Under the pieces are notes generated by a model, which saw nothing but the letters and a program-made list of their open reading frames with translations, did no database searches and was not told the origin of the DNA. This document shows positions 1 through 6,982 of a stretch of 53,719 bases of DNA, piece after piece; within the stretch, counting starts at the first letter, position 1; each line of letters begins with the position of its first letter. The translations under genes and the position numbers were made by a program. The DNA is from Verrucomicrobiota bacterium (GTDB lineage: Bacteria; Verrucomicrobiota; Verrucomicrobiia; Opitutales; Opitutaceae). The stretch spans positions 1-53,719 of the forward strand of contig VHCI01000009.1 in NCBI GenBank assembly GCA_016871775.1, read 5' to 3'.

Positions 1-1
1 C

Positions 2-778
2 AAAGCCACCGGCTGGCCCGACCGGATGATCATCACCGATTCGCAGCGGGTGCGCGACCCGGTGAAGTGGAAGCAGTCCGCCGTGATGGCCCAAGAGTGG
101 CGCCTGGTGAACGGCAAGGAACTCTACGCGATCCAGCACGACCCGGGGCAAAAGGAGGACGTCGCCGCCCGCCACCCCGAGCAGGTCGCGCGGATGCGGG
201 CCTTCTACGAGGCCTGGTGGACCGAGCTCGAGCCCACCTTCGCCCTCACCACCGAGATCCCGATCGGCCACCCCCAACACCCGGTGGTCAGCCTCACCGC
301 CCACGACTGGATCCAAGAGGACCTGCCCCCTTGGAACCAGCAGCACATCCGCCAGGCCCAAGGCCTGCGCAGTGGCGCGGGCGCCTCCAAGAAGGCCCGG
401 CCCGCCGACGCCGACCCCGCCCGCCACCGCGGCCACTGGGCGCTGCGCGTCGAACGCCCCGGGACCTACGCCATCAGCCTGCGCCGCTGGCCCGTCGAGG
501 CCGACCAGCCCATCACCGCCGGCCTCGCCCCCGGCGGAAACGTCCCCGGCGCCGACCAGGCCTACCGCGCCCGGCCCGGCATCCCCGTCGCCACCACCGA
601 GGCCATCCTCCGCGCCGGCGACCGCGAGCTCGGCCGCCAAACGGTCCCCGCCGGCGCCCGCGAAGTCACGTTCACCAACCGCCTCGAGGCTGGCCCGCTC
701 GCCCTCGCCCCGGTCTTCCGCCTCCCGACCGGCGACGAGCTCGGCGCCTATTATGCAGTGGTCACCTTCGTCCGCTAA
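2..778 (+). CDS. Sulfatase (alkaline phosphatase superfamily), C-terminal part
   Basis: This is the 3' end of a gene that begins before the window; the frame is open from base 2 through the stop at 776-778. The start of the visible part reads TGWPDRMIITDSQRV and then a stretch ending in WRLVNGKELYAIQHDPGQ, followed by a helix with AFYEAWWTELEP. This order is the usual C-terminal subdomain of arylsulfatase-type enzymes, where the protein describes its bound partner or product region before a short tail. The catalytic CxPxR cysteine lies upstream and is not visible, so activity cannot be judged. The last ~130 residues form an extra beta-rich tail. It is probably exported like other sulfatases. 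The substrate is unknown. Confidence 0.8.
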   Translation, partial: KATGWPDRMIITDSQRVRDPVKWKQSAVMAQEWRLVNGKELYAIQHDPGQKEDVAARHPEQVARMRAFYEAWWTELEPTFALTTEIPIGHPQHPVVSLTAHDWIQEDLPPWNQQHIRQAQGLRSGAGASKKARPADADPARHRGHWALRVERPGTYAISLRRWPVEADQPITAGLAPGGNVPGADQAYRARPGIPVATTEAILRAGDRELGRQTVPAGAREVTFTNRLEAGPLALAPVFRLPTGDELGAYYAVVTFVR

Positions 779-798
779 CCTCTTACCCCCCCTCCCCA

Positions 799-1020
799 AT
801 GGTCACCGCCGCCTTCTGCTCGAATCCCGCCGAGGCCGAACTGCTCCGCTCGCTCCTCAAGGAGAACGGGATCGATGCCTTCGTGCTGGATGACTCCTTC
901 GGCGGTGCCATCCGCCTGCAGGTCCCCTCCGATCAGGCGGCGGAAGCCAAGCGAATCCTCGACGAAGCCGAGAAGGAGCTCGGCAGCGAGGGCTCCGGAC
1001 AACCCGCTCCGGAAGTCTAA
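799..1020 (+). CDS. DUF2007-type small protein
   Basis: A 73-residue protein begins at the ATG at 799, 20 bases after the sulfatase stop. The sequence moves from CSNPAEAELLRSLLKENGI to a conserved DDSFGG step and then LQVPSDQAAEAKRIL, which is the fold and motif order of DUF2007 (putative signal-transducing protein family, a small ferredoxin-like alpha/beta domain). Members are often found alone or as a domain in larger proteins and their role is not established. It is cytosolic, with no signal peptide. Its TAA stop at 1018-1020 overlaps the stop of the convergent VOC gene. Confidence 0.75.
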   Translation: MVTAAFCSNPAEAELLRSLLKENGIDAFVLDDSFGGAIRLQVPSDQAAEAKRILDEAEKELGSEGSGQPAPEV

Positions 1021-1502
1021 CCCGCGGCGGGCGCCGGCTCGACCGGACCATACTCCGCCAGCTCGAGGATGACGCCGTCGGGGTCAAGGAAGTAGACGAG
1101 GGTCTTCTCCCCCGCCGCGAACTTGACCACGCCCAGCGGCACCCGCACCGGGTCGCTGAACAGTGTGACCCCGGCCGCCCGCAGTCGCGCCGCCATCGCC
1201 CTGATGTCCCGCACCCGGAAGGCCAGGTGGCGCAGGCCGTGGGTGTTGGGCCGCGCATTCGCCGGCAGCGCCTCGCCGGCTGGCGCCACGTACTGCAGCA
1301 GCTCAAGCCGCGGCCCGCCGCTCGGCGGCTCCACGAACGCCACCAGCCCGCGCACGCCGCGCAGGCCCACGATCGCCTCGATCCACTCGCCCTCCATCGT
1401 GACGTCCGCCGTGCGGCGGAAACCCAGGACCTCGGTGTAAAAGCGCACGGAGCGCCCGAGGTCGGCGACGACGATGTTGAAATGGTCCACGCCCAAAATC
1501 AC
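1017..1502 (-). CDS. VOC superfamily (glyoxalase/bleomycin resistance/dioxygenase fold) protein
   Basis: A 161-residue protein with two beta-alpha-beta-beta-beta halves typical of the vicinal oxygen chelate superfamily. Candidate metal ligands are in the expected places: His7 (GVDHFNI), Glu67 (RLELLQY), His92 (GLRHLAF) and Glu147 (VILELAE). The DPDG turn before the last strand is characteristic. VOC enzymes include lactoylglutathione lyases, epimerases and ring-cleaving dioxygenases, and sequence alone does not choose between them. The gene is divergent from the SIS-kinase genes, and the 107-base gap between them holds an 18-bp palindrome, so it may share their control. Confidence 0.85.
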   Translation of the reverse strand: MILGVDHFNIVVADLGRSVRFYTEVLGFRRTADVTMEGEWIEAIVGLRGVRGLVAFVEPPSGGPRLELLQYVAPAGEALPANARPNTHGLRHLAFRVRDIRAMAARLRAAGVTLFSDPVRVPLGVVKFAAGEKTLVYFLDPDGVILELAEYGPVEPAPAAG

Positions 1503-1555
1503 CCCCGCAGCGTGGGCGAGGCCGGCCGGCGGCCCCAGCTTTTTCGCGGGGGCGC

Positions 1556-1573
1556 CAACGCAACGTTGCGTTG
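1556..1573. promoter_or_regulatory. 18-bp perfect palindrome, candidate operator
   Basis: The sequence CAACGCAACGTTGCGTTG is its own reverse complement and is centred on CG. It lies between the divergent starts at 1502 (-) and 1610 (+), 37 bases before the SIS gene start. Palindromes of this length centred on CG are typical of LacI-family operators, a family abundant in sugar-using Verrucomicrobiota. No regulator gene is adjacent, so the protein that would bind is unknown. Confidence 0.5.
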
Positions 1574-1609
1574 CGCGCCACCGTTCCCCTCTCTGCTCCG
1601 CACTGCCCT

Positions 1610-2338
1610 ATGTCGCCCCTCGCCACCGCCTATTACGAAAAATCCCTCGCGATGCTGGCGGAAGCCCGCGCCCGCAACGCCCCGGTCATCGCCCAACTCA
1701 CGCCCCTCCTCGGCCAATCGATCGCCGCCGGCGGGGTGGTGCACACCTTCGGCTCCGGCCACAGCGAGATCATCTCCCGCGAGATCGTCGGCCGCGCCGG
1801 CGGACTGGTCTGCATCACCAGCATCCCCGACCCGACCGCCGGCTTCATCGAGAACCTCGTCGGCTTCGGCACCGCCCTCGTCGAGCGCTACGACCGCCAG
1901 TACGAGCTCCGCCCCGGCGAGGTCGTTATCGTGATCTCCAACTCCGGCAAGAATTCCTCCCCAATCGAGGTCGCCCTCCATGCCAAGCGCAAGGGATGCC
2001 TTGTCGTCGGGCTCTGCTCCGTCGCGATGTCAACGACCGCCCGCACCGTCCACCCGGGCGGCCGCAACCTGCACGCGATCGCCGACCACGTGCTCGACAA
2101 CGGCGGGCTGCCCGGGGATGCGATTCTGCCGGTGACGGACGCGATCAACACCGGCCCGACCAGCACATTCATCGGCTGTTCGTTGCTTAACTGGTTGATG
2201 GTGTCAGTCATGGAATGGCTGCGGGACCACGGGCACGAGCTGCCGGTGCTGCGAAGCCAGAACTTGCCCGGCGCAATCGAACACAACCGGGCGGTCGGCG
2301 CCCGCTACCGGCACCGGCTCTCCAAACAGCTGGCCTGA
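1610..2338 (+). CDS. SIS-domain phosphosugar-binding protein (UPF0309-like)
   Basis: A 242-residue protein with one sugar isomerase domain. Residues ~45-60 (HTFGSGHSEIISREI) form the first phosphosugar-binding loop and residues ~113-120 (VISNSGKNSSP) the second Ser/Gly-rich loop. The pattern fits the UPF0309 group, which is related to MurQ-type etherases and phosphosugar isomerases. The ATG at 1610 is preferred over one 13 codons earlier because family members begin close to the first helix (ATAYYEKSLAML). The gene is followed 17 bases later by a BadF-type sugar kinase, so the pair probably phosphorylates and then isomerises or cleaves an amino sugar such as GlcNAc or MurNAc; the substrate is inferred. 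Confidence 0.85.
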   Translation: MSPLATAYYEKSLAMLAEARARNAPVIAQLTPLLGQSIAAGGVVHTFGSGHSEIISREIVGRAGGLVCITSIPDPTAGFIENLVGFGTALVERYDRQYELRPGEVVIVISNSGKNSSPIEVALHAKRKGCLVVGLCSVAMSTTARTVHPGGRNLHAIADHVLDNGGLPGDAILPVTDAINTGPTSTFIGCSLLNWLMVSVMEWLRDHGHELPVLRSQNLPGAIEHNRAVGARYRHRLSKQLA

Positions 2339-2355
2339 GGCCGGCCCGCGGGACG

Positions 2356-3261
2356 ATGAACTTCCGCATCGGCATCGACGGGGGCGCGACCAAGACCGAA
2401 GGCATTCTGGTGGACGCCACCGGGGCCGTCGCCGCCCGCGAACTCGCCGCGGGATGCAATCCTAACGTTGTGGGGCCTGACGCCGCCCGCCAGGTGGTCG
2501 CCGAACTGATCGCGGCGCTGCGGGCGCAGGCTCTGGCCCGCTCGCCCGGGGCGGCGGTCACGCACCTTCACCTCTACGCGGCCGGCAACCGCTCCTATTG
2601 GCGCGAAACGATGGCCGGCCTCGGCGGGGGCGCCCAGATGTTCACGGCCGACGACTCCCATCCGGTGCTGGAACTGGCCACGGACGGCGCCCCCGGCCTG
2701 GTCCTGCACGGCGGCACCGGCTCGTTCGTGGCCGCCCGGGCGCCCGACGGCTCGATCCACTACGCGGGCGGGATCGGCTGGCGTTTCGGCGACCCCGGCA
2801 GCGGCTACGACCTCGGGCGACGCGCCATCGGCCGCGGGTTGCTCGAACTGCAGGGCTGGCAGCCCGCTTCCCCCGTCGGCGCAGCGGTGCAGGACCACAC
2901 CGGCCTCGGGCCGACCGCGGATGCCGGATCCGTCACTCGTTGGTACTACCAGCACGGCGAGCCAAATCGGCAGGTGGCGGCGCTCGCCCCTGCGTTGCTC
3001 GCCCTCGCCGGCGCCGGCAACCCCATCGCCTCCGGGCTGGTCGCGGGCTCCGCCGAGGACCTGCTCGAAATTGCCCTCGGGGTGGCGGTCCAGTTGTTTC
3101 CAGCCTCGCCCCTCGCCGGGCTGCGCGTGGGTCTGAGCGGTCCGATCCTGAACCACCCCGCAGTTCAGGCAGCGCTACGCCACCGCGCTCCTTTTAACTT
3201 GCTTCCGGTGGAAGGCACGCCCATCGAGGGCGTCCGCCGCCTGCTGGTCCGCGCCGCCTGA
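2356..3261 (+). CDS. BadF/BadG-family kinase, N-acetylglucosamine kinase-like
   Basis: A 301-residue ASKHA-fold kinase. It opens with RIGIDGGATKTEGILVD, the phosphate-1 loop of the BadF/BadG/BcrA/BcrD ATPase family, and later has LHGGTGSFVA (phosphate-2 region) and a GGIGWRFGDPGSGYDLGRRA stretch typical of eukaryotic-type GlcNAc kinases and their bacterial relatives. It probably transfers phosphate from ATP to the 6-OH of an N-acetyl amino sugar in the cytosol. The ATG at 2356 directly precedes the conserved strand. It follows the SIS gene closely and is 20 bases before the next gene, so the run from 1610 is likely one transcript. Confidence 0.85.
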   Translation: MNFRIGIDGGATKTEGILVDATGAVAARELAAGCNPNVVGPDAARQVVAELIAALRAQALARSPGAAVTHLHLYAAGNRSYWRETMAGLGGGAQMFTADDSHPVLELATDGAPGLVLHGGTGSFVAARAPDGSIHYAGGIGWRFGDPGSGYDLGRRAIGRGLLELQGWQPASPVGAAVQDHTGLGPTADAGSVTRWYYQHGEPNRQVAALAPALLALAGAGNPIASGLVAGSAEDLLEIALGVAVQLFPASPLAGLRVGLSGPILNHPAVQAALRHRAPFNLLPVEGTPIEGVRRLLVRAA

Positions 3262-3281
3262 AGCCCCGCCCCCCGCCCGCG

Positions 3282-4193
3282 ATGCCACCCCTGCGCCTGC
3301 TGATCGTCCTGCTTGTCCTCGCGGCCGCCTCCCCGGCCCCCGCCGCCATTCCCGCGCCCAAAGTGCCGGGCCAGTCCTACTTCGACACCGCCCGCCACGT
3401 GGAGTACATCGCCGGCGACCTGCCGCTGGTTCTTACCGTGCCCCACGGCGGCCGCGCCCAGCCCGCCGACCTGCCGACCCGCCGCAAGGGCGTGACGGTG
3501 ATGGACGCCAACACGCAGGAGCTTGCGCGCGAGCTGGTTGCGGAGCTGGAGCGGCTCTCCGGCGGACGCGTCCACCTGATCCTCAGCCACTTGCACCGGT
3601 CTCGGCTGGACCCGAACCGCGAGATCGTCGAGGCGGCCAACGGGCATCCGGGCGCGGAGCAGGTCTGGTGGGAGTTCCACGCGGCGATCGAGGGCGCGCT
3701 CGCGGCGGCGGTGGCGCGGCACGGCTTCGCCTTCCTCGTCGACCTCCACGGCCACTCCCACCCGGTCGCGCGGCTGGAACTCGGTTACGCCCTCGCCGCG
3801 CCGCAGCTCAACCGAGGGGATAAGAAGTTCGACGCTTCCGGGGTCATCAGCCTCTCCACCCTCTCGGACCTGCACGCGCGCCGCGGCGGGAGCGCCGCCG
3901 ACCTGATCCGCGGGCCGCGCAGCCTCGGAACCCTGCTCGCCGCCGGCGGCCTGCCCGCCACCCCGAGCGGCCCCGACCCGCAGCCGGGCAACCAGCCCTT
4001 TTTCGCGGGCGGCTACATCGTCCAACGCCACGCCGCCGCCGCCGGGACCCCCAAGGTCGACGGCCTCCAGATCGAATGCCCCCGCGCCGGCGTGCGCGAC
4101 ACGCCCGAGAACCGCGCGCGCTTCGGGCGGATCACCGCACCGGTGCTCCTGGAGTTCCTCCGGGAAAACTACGGCTACGCGCCGGCCAAGTGA
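3282..4193 (+). CDS. Exported N-formylglutamate amidohydrolase-like protein
   Basis: A 303-residue protein of the N-formylglutamate amidohydrolase family (zinc-dependent hydrolase fold). Conserved landmarks are VLTVPHGG near residue 50, LSHLHRSRLDPNRE, and VDLHGHSHP in the middle, which supply the expected His and Asp/Glu residues. Residues 1-23 form a clear signal peptide (LLIVLLVLAAASPAPAA), so the enzyme acts in the periplasm or outside. Cytosolic HutG, the histidine-degradation enzyme of this family, has no signal, so the substrate is probably something other than N-formylglutamate. The stop overlaps the start of the next gene, suggesting translational coupling. Confidence 0.8.
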   Translation: MPPLRLLIVLLVLAAASPAPAAIPAPKVPGQSYFDTARHVEYIAGDLPLVLTVPHGGRAQPADLPTRRKGVTVMDANTQELARELVAELERLSGGRVHLILSHLHRSRLDPNREIVEAANGHPGAEQVWWEFHAAIEGALAAAVARHGFAFLVDLHGHSHPVARLELGYALAAPQLNRGDKKFDASGVISLSTLSDLHARRGGSAADLIRGPRSLGTLLAAGGLPATPSGPDPQPGNQPFFAGGYIVQRHAAAAGTPKVDGLQIECPRAGVRDTPENRARFGRITAPVLLEFLRENYGYAPAK

Positions 4194-5122
4194 CCCCGCG
4201 GACCTTCCTCGCGGAGGCGGAGTGGCGGGCGCAGGCGGCGGCGCACGAGGCCCGGGTGCGCGCCTGGACTGATCCACACCAGGAGCGAGCCGCGCGCGGG
4301 GAGCGCCACCCGGTGCACGACTTCCTCTTCACGTATTACGCGCATCGCCCGGCTTGGCTGCGCCGCTGGCACCCGGGACCGGACGTCGCCCTGCTGGGCC
4401 CGTCCGCCCGGGAGTTCCTGCGCCATCCGGGCTACCGGGAACTCCCCGGGCCCGGGGGCGCCCCCGCGGTGGCCGTCGACCCGGCCACGCTGTCCCCCTC
4501 GCGGCGGGAATTCGTGGCCTGGCTGGAGGCACTGCTGTGCGGGATGCAGGCGCGGCCGGCCTTCTTCGGCTGCTACGGGCTGCACGAATGGGCGATGGTC
4601 TACCGGCAGGATCCGGCCGAGGTGCGCCACCAGGCGTGGCCGCTGCGGCTGCCGGCCGGCGAGATCGCCGGCGTGGTGGAGACGGGCGGGGTGACCTGCT
4701 CGCATTTCGACGCCTTCCGCTTTTTCACCCCGCCGGCGCGGCCGCTGAACCGCCTGCAGCCGACGCGGGAAACGACCCCGGCCTTGGAGCAGCGCGGCTG
4801 CCTCCACGCCAATATGGACCTCTACAAATGGAGCTTCAAACTGGCGCCCTTCACGCCCGCGGAGCTCACCGCCGACTGCTTCGCCCTCGCGCGCGAGATC
4901 CGCGAGGTGGATATGCGCGCCAGCCCCTACGACTTCGAGGCCCTCGGCTACGCGCCCATCGCGATCGAGACCGCGGACGGGCGGGCGGAGTACGAGGCTC
5001 ACCAGCGCGCGTTCTGTGCCCGTGCGGAACCGCTCCGCTTCCGCCTGCGCGCGCTCTGCTCCCGGCTGCTTGAATCCGTCAGCGCCCCCGGCCAAATCGC
5101 CGGAAGCCCCGTTGCGGCCTGA
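4190..5122 (+). CDS. Conserved protein commonly annotated as 3-methyladenine DNA glycosylase
   Basis: A 310-residue cytosolic protein. The GTG at 4190-4192 overlaps the previous stop (GTGA arrangement) and gives the expected N-terminus TPRTFLAEAEW. The block ERHPVHDFLFTYYAHRPAWL and the later GLHEWAMVYR, THFD-like CSHFDAFRFFT and NMDLYKWSFKLAPF segments match a bacterial family frequently labelled '3-methyladenine DNA glycosylase'. I know of no motif here that proves glycosylase activity (no helix-hairpin-helix and no AAG fold landmarks), so the label should be treated as a database tradition. The last 44 bases overlap the convergent helicase gene. Confidence 0.65.
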   Translation: MTPRTFLAEAEWRAQAAAHEARVRAWTDPHQERAARGERHPVHDFLFTYYAHRPAWLRRWHPGPDVALLGPSAREFLRHPGYRELPGPGGAPAVAVDPATLSPSRREFVAWLEALLCGMQARPAFFGCYGLHEWAMVYRQDPAEVRHQAWPLRLPAGEIAGVVETGGVTCSHFDAFRFFTPPARPLNRLQPTRETTPALEQRGCLHANMDLYKWSFKLAPFTPAELTADCFALAREIREVDMRASPYDFEALGYAPIAIETADGRAEYEAHQRAFCARAEPLRFRLRALCSRLLESVSAPGQIAGSPVAA

Positions 5123-6311
5123 GCGTGCCGACCGGACTACCCTGCGCTCGCCGGGGCACGGTCGTCGCGGGCCGCGCCACGAGCGGGCGGTACGCAAACC
5201 CCTCCAGCTTCAGCTCCGGGATCTTCTGCCCGATGAACCGCTCGATCGCGCGCACGTCGCCCGCGTTCTCAGGCGTCACCAGCGTGAAGGCGTCGCCAAC
5301 CGCCTGCGCCCGCCCGGTCCGGCCGATCCGGTGCACGTAATCCTCGGGATTGGCCGGGATATCAAAGTTGATCACGTGGGTGACCCCGGCCACGTCGATG
5401 CCGCGGGCCGCGATGTCGGTCGCGACCATAATCTCGTACTTGCCGCTGCGGAAACCCGCGAGCGCCTCGAGCCGCTGGTTCTGCGAGCGGTTCGCGTGCA
5501 GCACCGCCACCTGGTGGTTGGCCGCCTTCAGCCGGCGCGCGATCTTGTCCGCCCCGTGCTTGGTCCGGGAAAACACCAGCACGCTGTCGAAATCCACCTT
5601 CGCCAGCAGCGCCAGCAACAGCTCGAACTTCTGGTCGTGCGCCACCGGGTAAATGGCGTGGGTGATGGTGCGGTTGACCGAGCGGTTCACGCCCACCTCC
5701 AACCGCGCCGGATTGCGCAGGGCAAAGGAGGCCACCGCTTGGATCTCCGGCGGCACCGTGGCCGAGAAAAAGAGCGTCTGCCGGTTCTTGGGGCAGCGGC
5801 CGATGATGTCCTTCACCACCGGCATAAAGCCCATATCCAGCATCCGATCGACCTCGTCCAGCACCAGCACGGAGATGTCCCGCAGGGTCAGGGTGCCGTC
5901 CTTGAGGTAATCCATCAGCCGGCCCGGGGTCGCCACGATGATGTCGACCCCCTCTCGCAGCGCCGCCCGCTGGTTGCCGTAGCCTACGCCCCCGAAGACC
6001 GCCACGGCCCGCAGGTCCGAGAACCGCGCGAAGTCGCGGAAGGCCGTCTCCACTTGGGCCGCAAGCTCGCGCGTCGGCTCCAGCACGAGCACCCGCGGCC
6101 GCCCGCCGCGCAGGTGGGCGCCCAGGCGGGTCAGAATCGGCAGCGCGAATGCCGCCGTCTTGCCGGTACCCGTCTGGGCGGACCCGATGAGGTCGCCGCC
6201 GGCGAGAACGAGCGGGATGGCGCGCAGCTGGATCGGCGTGGGCTCGGCGTAGCCGGCGGCCTCGACGCCGCGCAGGACGGCCGGGGAAAGGTTCAGGGAA
6301 GCGAAGGACAT
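5079..6311 (-). CDS. rhlE: DEAD-box RNA helicase, RhlE type
   Basis: A 410-residue superfamily 2 RNA helicase. In order: Q motif (GYAEPTPIQLRAIPLVL), motif I AQTGTGKT, Ia PTRELA, Ib VATPGRL, motif II DEVDRMLDMGF, motif III SAT, and motif VI HRIGRTGRA. Motif II is DEVD rather than DEAD, a tolerated variant. A short Arg/Gly-rich basic tail follows the core, as in RhlE proteins that act in rRNA maturation and cold adaptation. The ATG at 6311 (SFASLNLSP) is chosen over a longer reading because it begins just before the conserved helix. The 3' end overlaps the convergent gene by 44 bases. An intrinsic-terminator-like hairpin lies just upstream. Confidence 0.9.
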   Translation of the reverse strand: MSFASLNLSPAVLRGVEAAGYAEPTPIQLRAIPLVLAGGDLIGSAQTGTGKTAAFALPILTRLGAHLRGGRPRVLVLEPTRELAAQVETAFRDFARFSDLRAVAVFGGVGYGNQRAALREGVDIIVATPGRLMDYLKDGTLTLRDISVLVLDEVDRMLDMGFMPVVKDIIGRCPKNRQTLFFSATVPPEIQAVASFALRNPARLEVGVNRSVNRTITHAIYPVAHDQKFELLLALLAKVDFDSVLVFSRTKHGADKIARRLKAANHQVAVLHANRSQNQRLEALAGFRSGKYEIMVATDIAARGIDVAGVTHVINFDIPANPEDYVHRIGRTGRAQAVGDAFTLVTPENAGDVRAIERFIGQKIPELKLEGFAYRPLVARPATTVPRRAQGSPVGTLRPQRGFRRFGRGR

Positions 6312-6320
6312 CTCGGGAAA

Positions 6321-6367
6321 CAAAAAGGGGGAAAGAAAAGGGACGGGGTCCCGGAGGACCACGTCCC
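6321..6367 (-). terminator. Rho-independent terminator or attenuator after the RRM gene
   Basis: Read on the minus strand, GGGACG-t-GGTCC, loop TCCG, then GGACC-c-CGTCCC gives an 11-pair stem with a single T/C mismatch and a UNCG tetraloop closed by a C-G pair, followed by TTTTCTTTC. This is an excellent intrinsic terminator. It lies 26 bases downstream of the RRM stop and only about 10 bases upstream of the helicase ATG (the T-rich end runs toward 6321), so it can terminate the RRM mRNA or attenuate the helicase. Confidence 0.85.
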
Positions 6368-6392
6368 TCGAAATCCGGATTGGAGGATCGGC

Positions 6393-6776
6393 TTAGTACC
6401 GGCGCTCGCCGCGGTCGCGACCGCCGAAGCCGCCGCCACCACCGCCGCCGAAGCCGCGGCCACCGCCGCCGCCACCGCCGAAGCCACGGCCACCGCCGCC
6501 GCCGAAGCCGCCCGCGGGGCGATCTTCCTTCGGGCGGGCCTCATTGACGGTCAGCTGACGGCCACCGAGATCGGTGCCGTTCATCTTCTCCGCCGCGGCC
6601 TTGGCCTCTTCGGCCGTGCCCATGGTGACGAACGCAAAGCCGCGGGGGCGGCCGGTCATCTTGTCCATCGCGACGTAGATGTCGGTCACGGAACCGAACT
6701 GGCCGAAAGCCGAGCGGAGCTCGTCTTCGGTGGTCTTGAACGACAGGTTACCGACGTACAGTTTGGAGTTACTCAT
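6393..6776 (-). CDS. RRM-type RNA-binding protein with glycine-rich tail
   Basis: A 127-residue protein with a single RNA recognition motif: RNP2 is KLYVGNL near residue 5 and RNP1 is RGFAFVTM near residue 49, with the usual beta-alpha-beta-beta-alpha-beta spacing. The tail from about residue 86 is almost pure Gly with Arg and Phe (RGFGGGGG units) and ends GERRY. This is the layout of the small cyanobacterial and verrucomicrobial 'RNA-binding protein, RRM domain' family, several of which are cold-induced. The gene is upstream of an RhlE helicase on the same strand. The start at 6776 is the first ATG before SNSKLYVG. It has an unusually long, AT-richer leader (to about 6980). Confidence 0.92.
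   Translation of the reverse strand: MSNSKLYVGNLSFKTTEDELRSAFGQFGSVTDIYVAMDKMTGRPRGFAFVTMGTAEEAKAAAEKMNGTDLGGRQLTVNEARPKEDRPAGGFGGGGGRGFGGGGGGGRGFGGGGGGGFGGRDRGERRY
6421..6516. repeat. Imperfect 30-bp tandem repeat coding for the Gly-rich tail
   Basis: Bases 6451-6480 and 6481-6510 are two near-identical 30-bp units, flanked by further CCGCCG/CCACCG triplets. They encode [10 protein letters not shown]-type repeats of the RRM protein. Such triplet-rich tracts are prone to slippage, so tail length may vary between strains. Confidence 0.8.
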
Positions 6777-6982
6777 TGTGATGTCTCGTAGATCGACCGT
6801 CCGTTGCCAGTCCGTTCCCACCAGTGGGTTTCGAAATCATCACTTAAGCCAAACGCTCAGCCAACGACTCACCAGAAACTGTCATCTAAACGTGTACTTT
6901 CTAACGAAGGCCCCGGACGGTGGGCGCGCCTGACGATTACGCAAGGCAATTCGCGCGAGGGGCCGCGGCTAGGGAGGGAGGC
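6777..6982 (-). other. Long intergenic leader upstream of the RRM gene
   Basis: This 206-base stretch is clearly less GC-rich than its surroundings. It lies between the convergent-side end of the flavin reductase gene and the RRM start, both on the minus strand. It contains no open frame worth calling. A small inverted repeat (CCCAC-TG-GTGGG on the minus strand, 6817-6828) is present. The length and composition suggest a promoter plus a structured 5' untranslated region, as in cold-shock mRNAs; this is inference. Confidence 0.4.
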
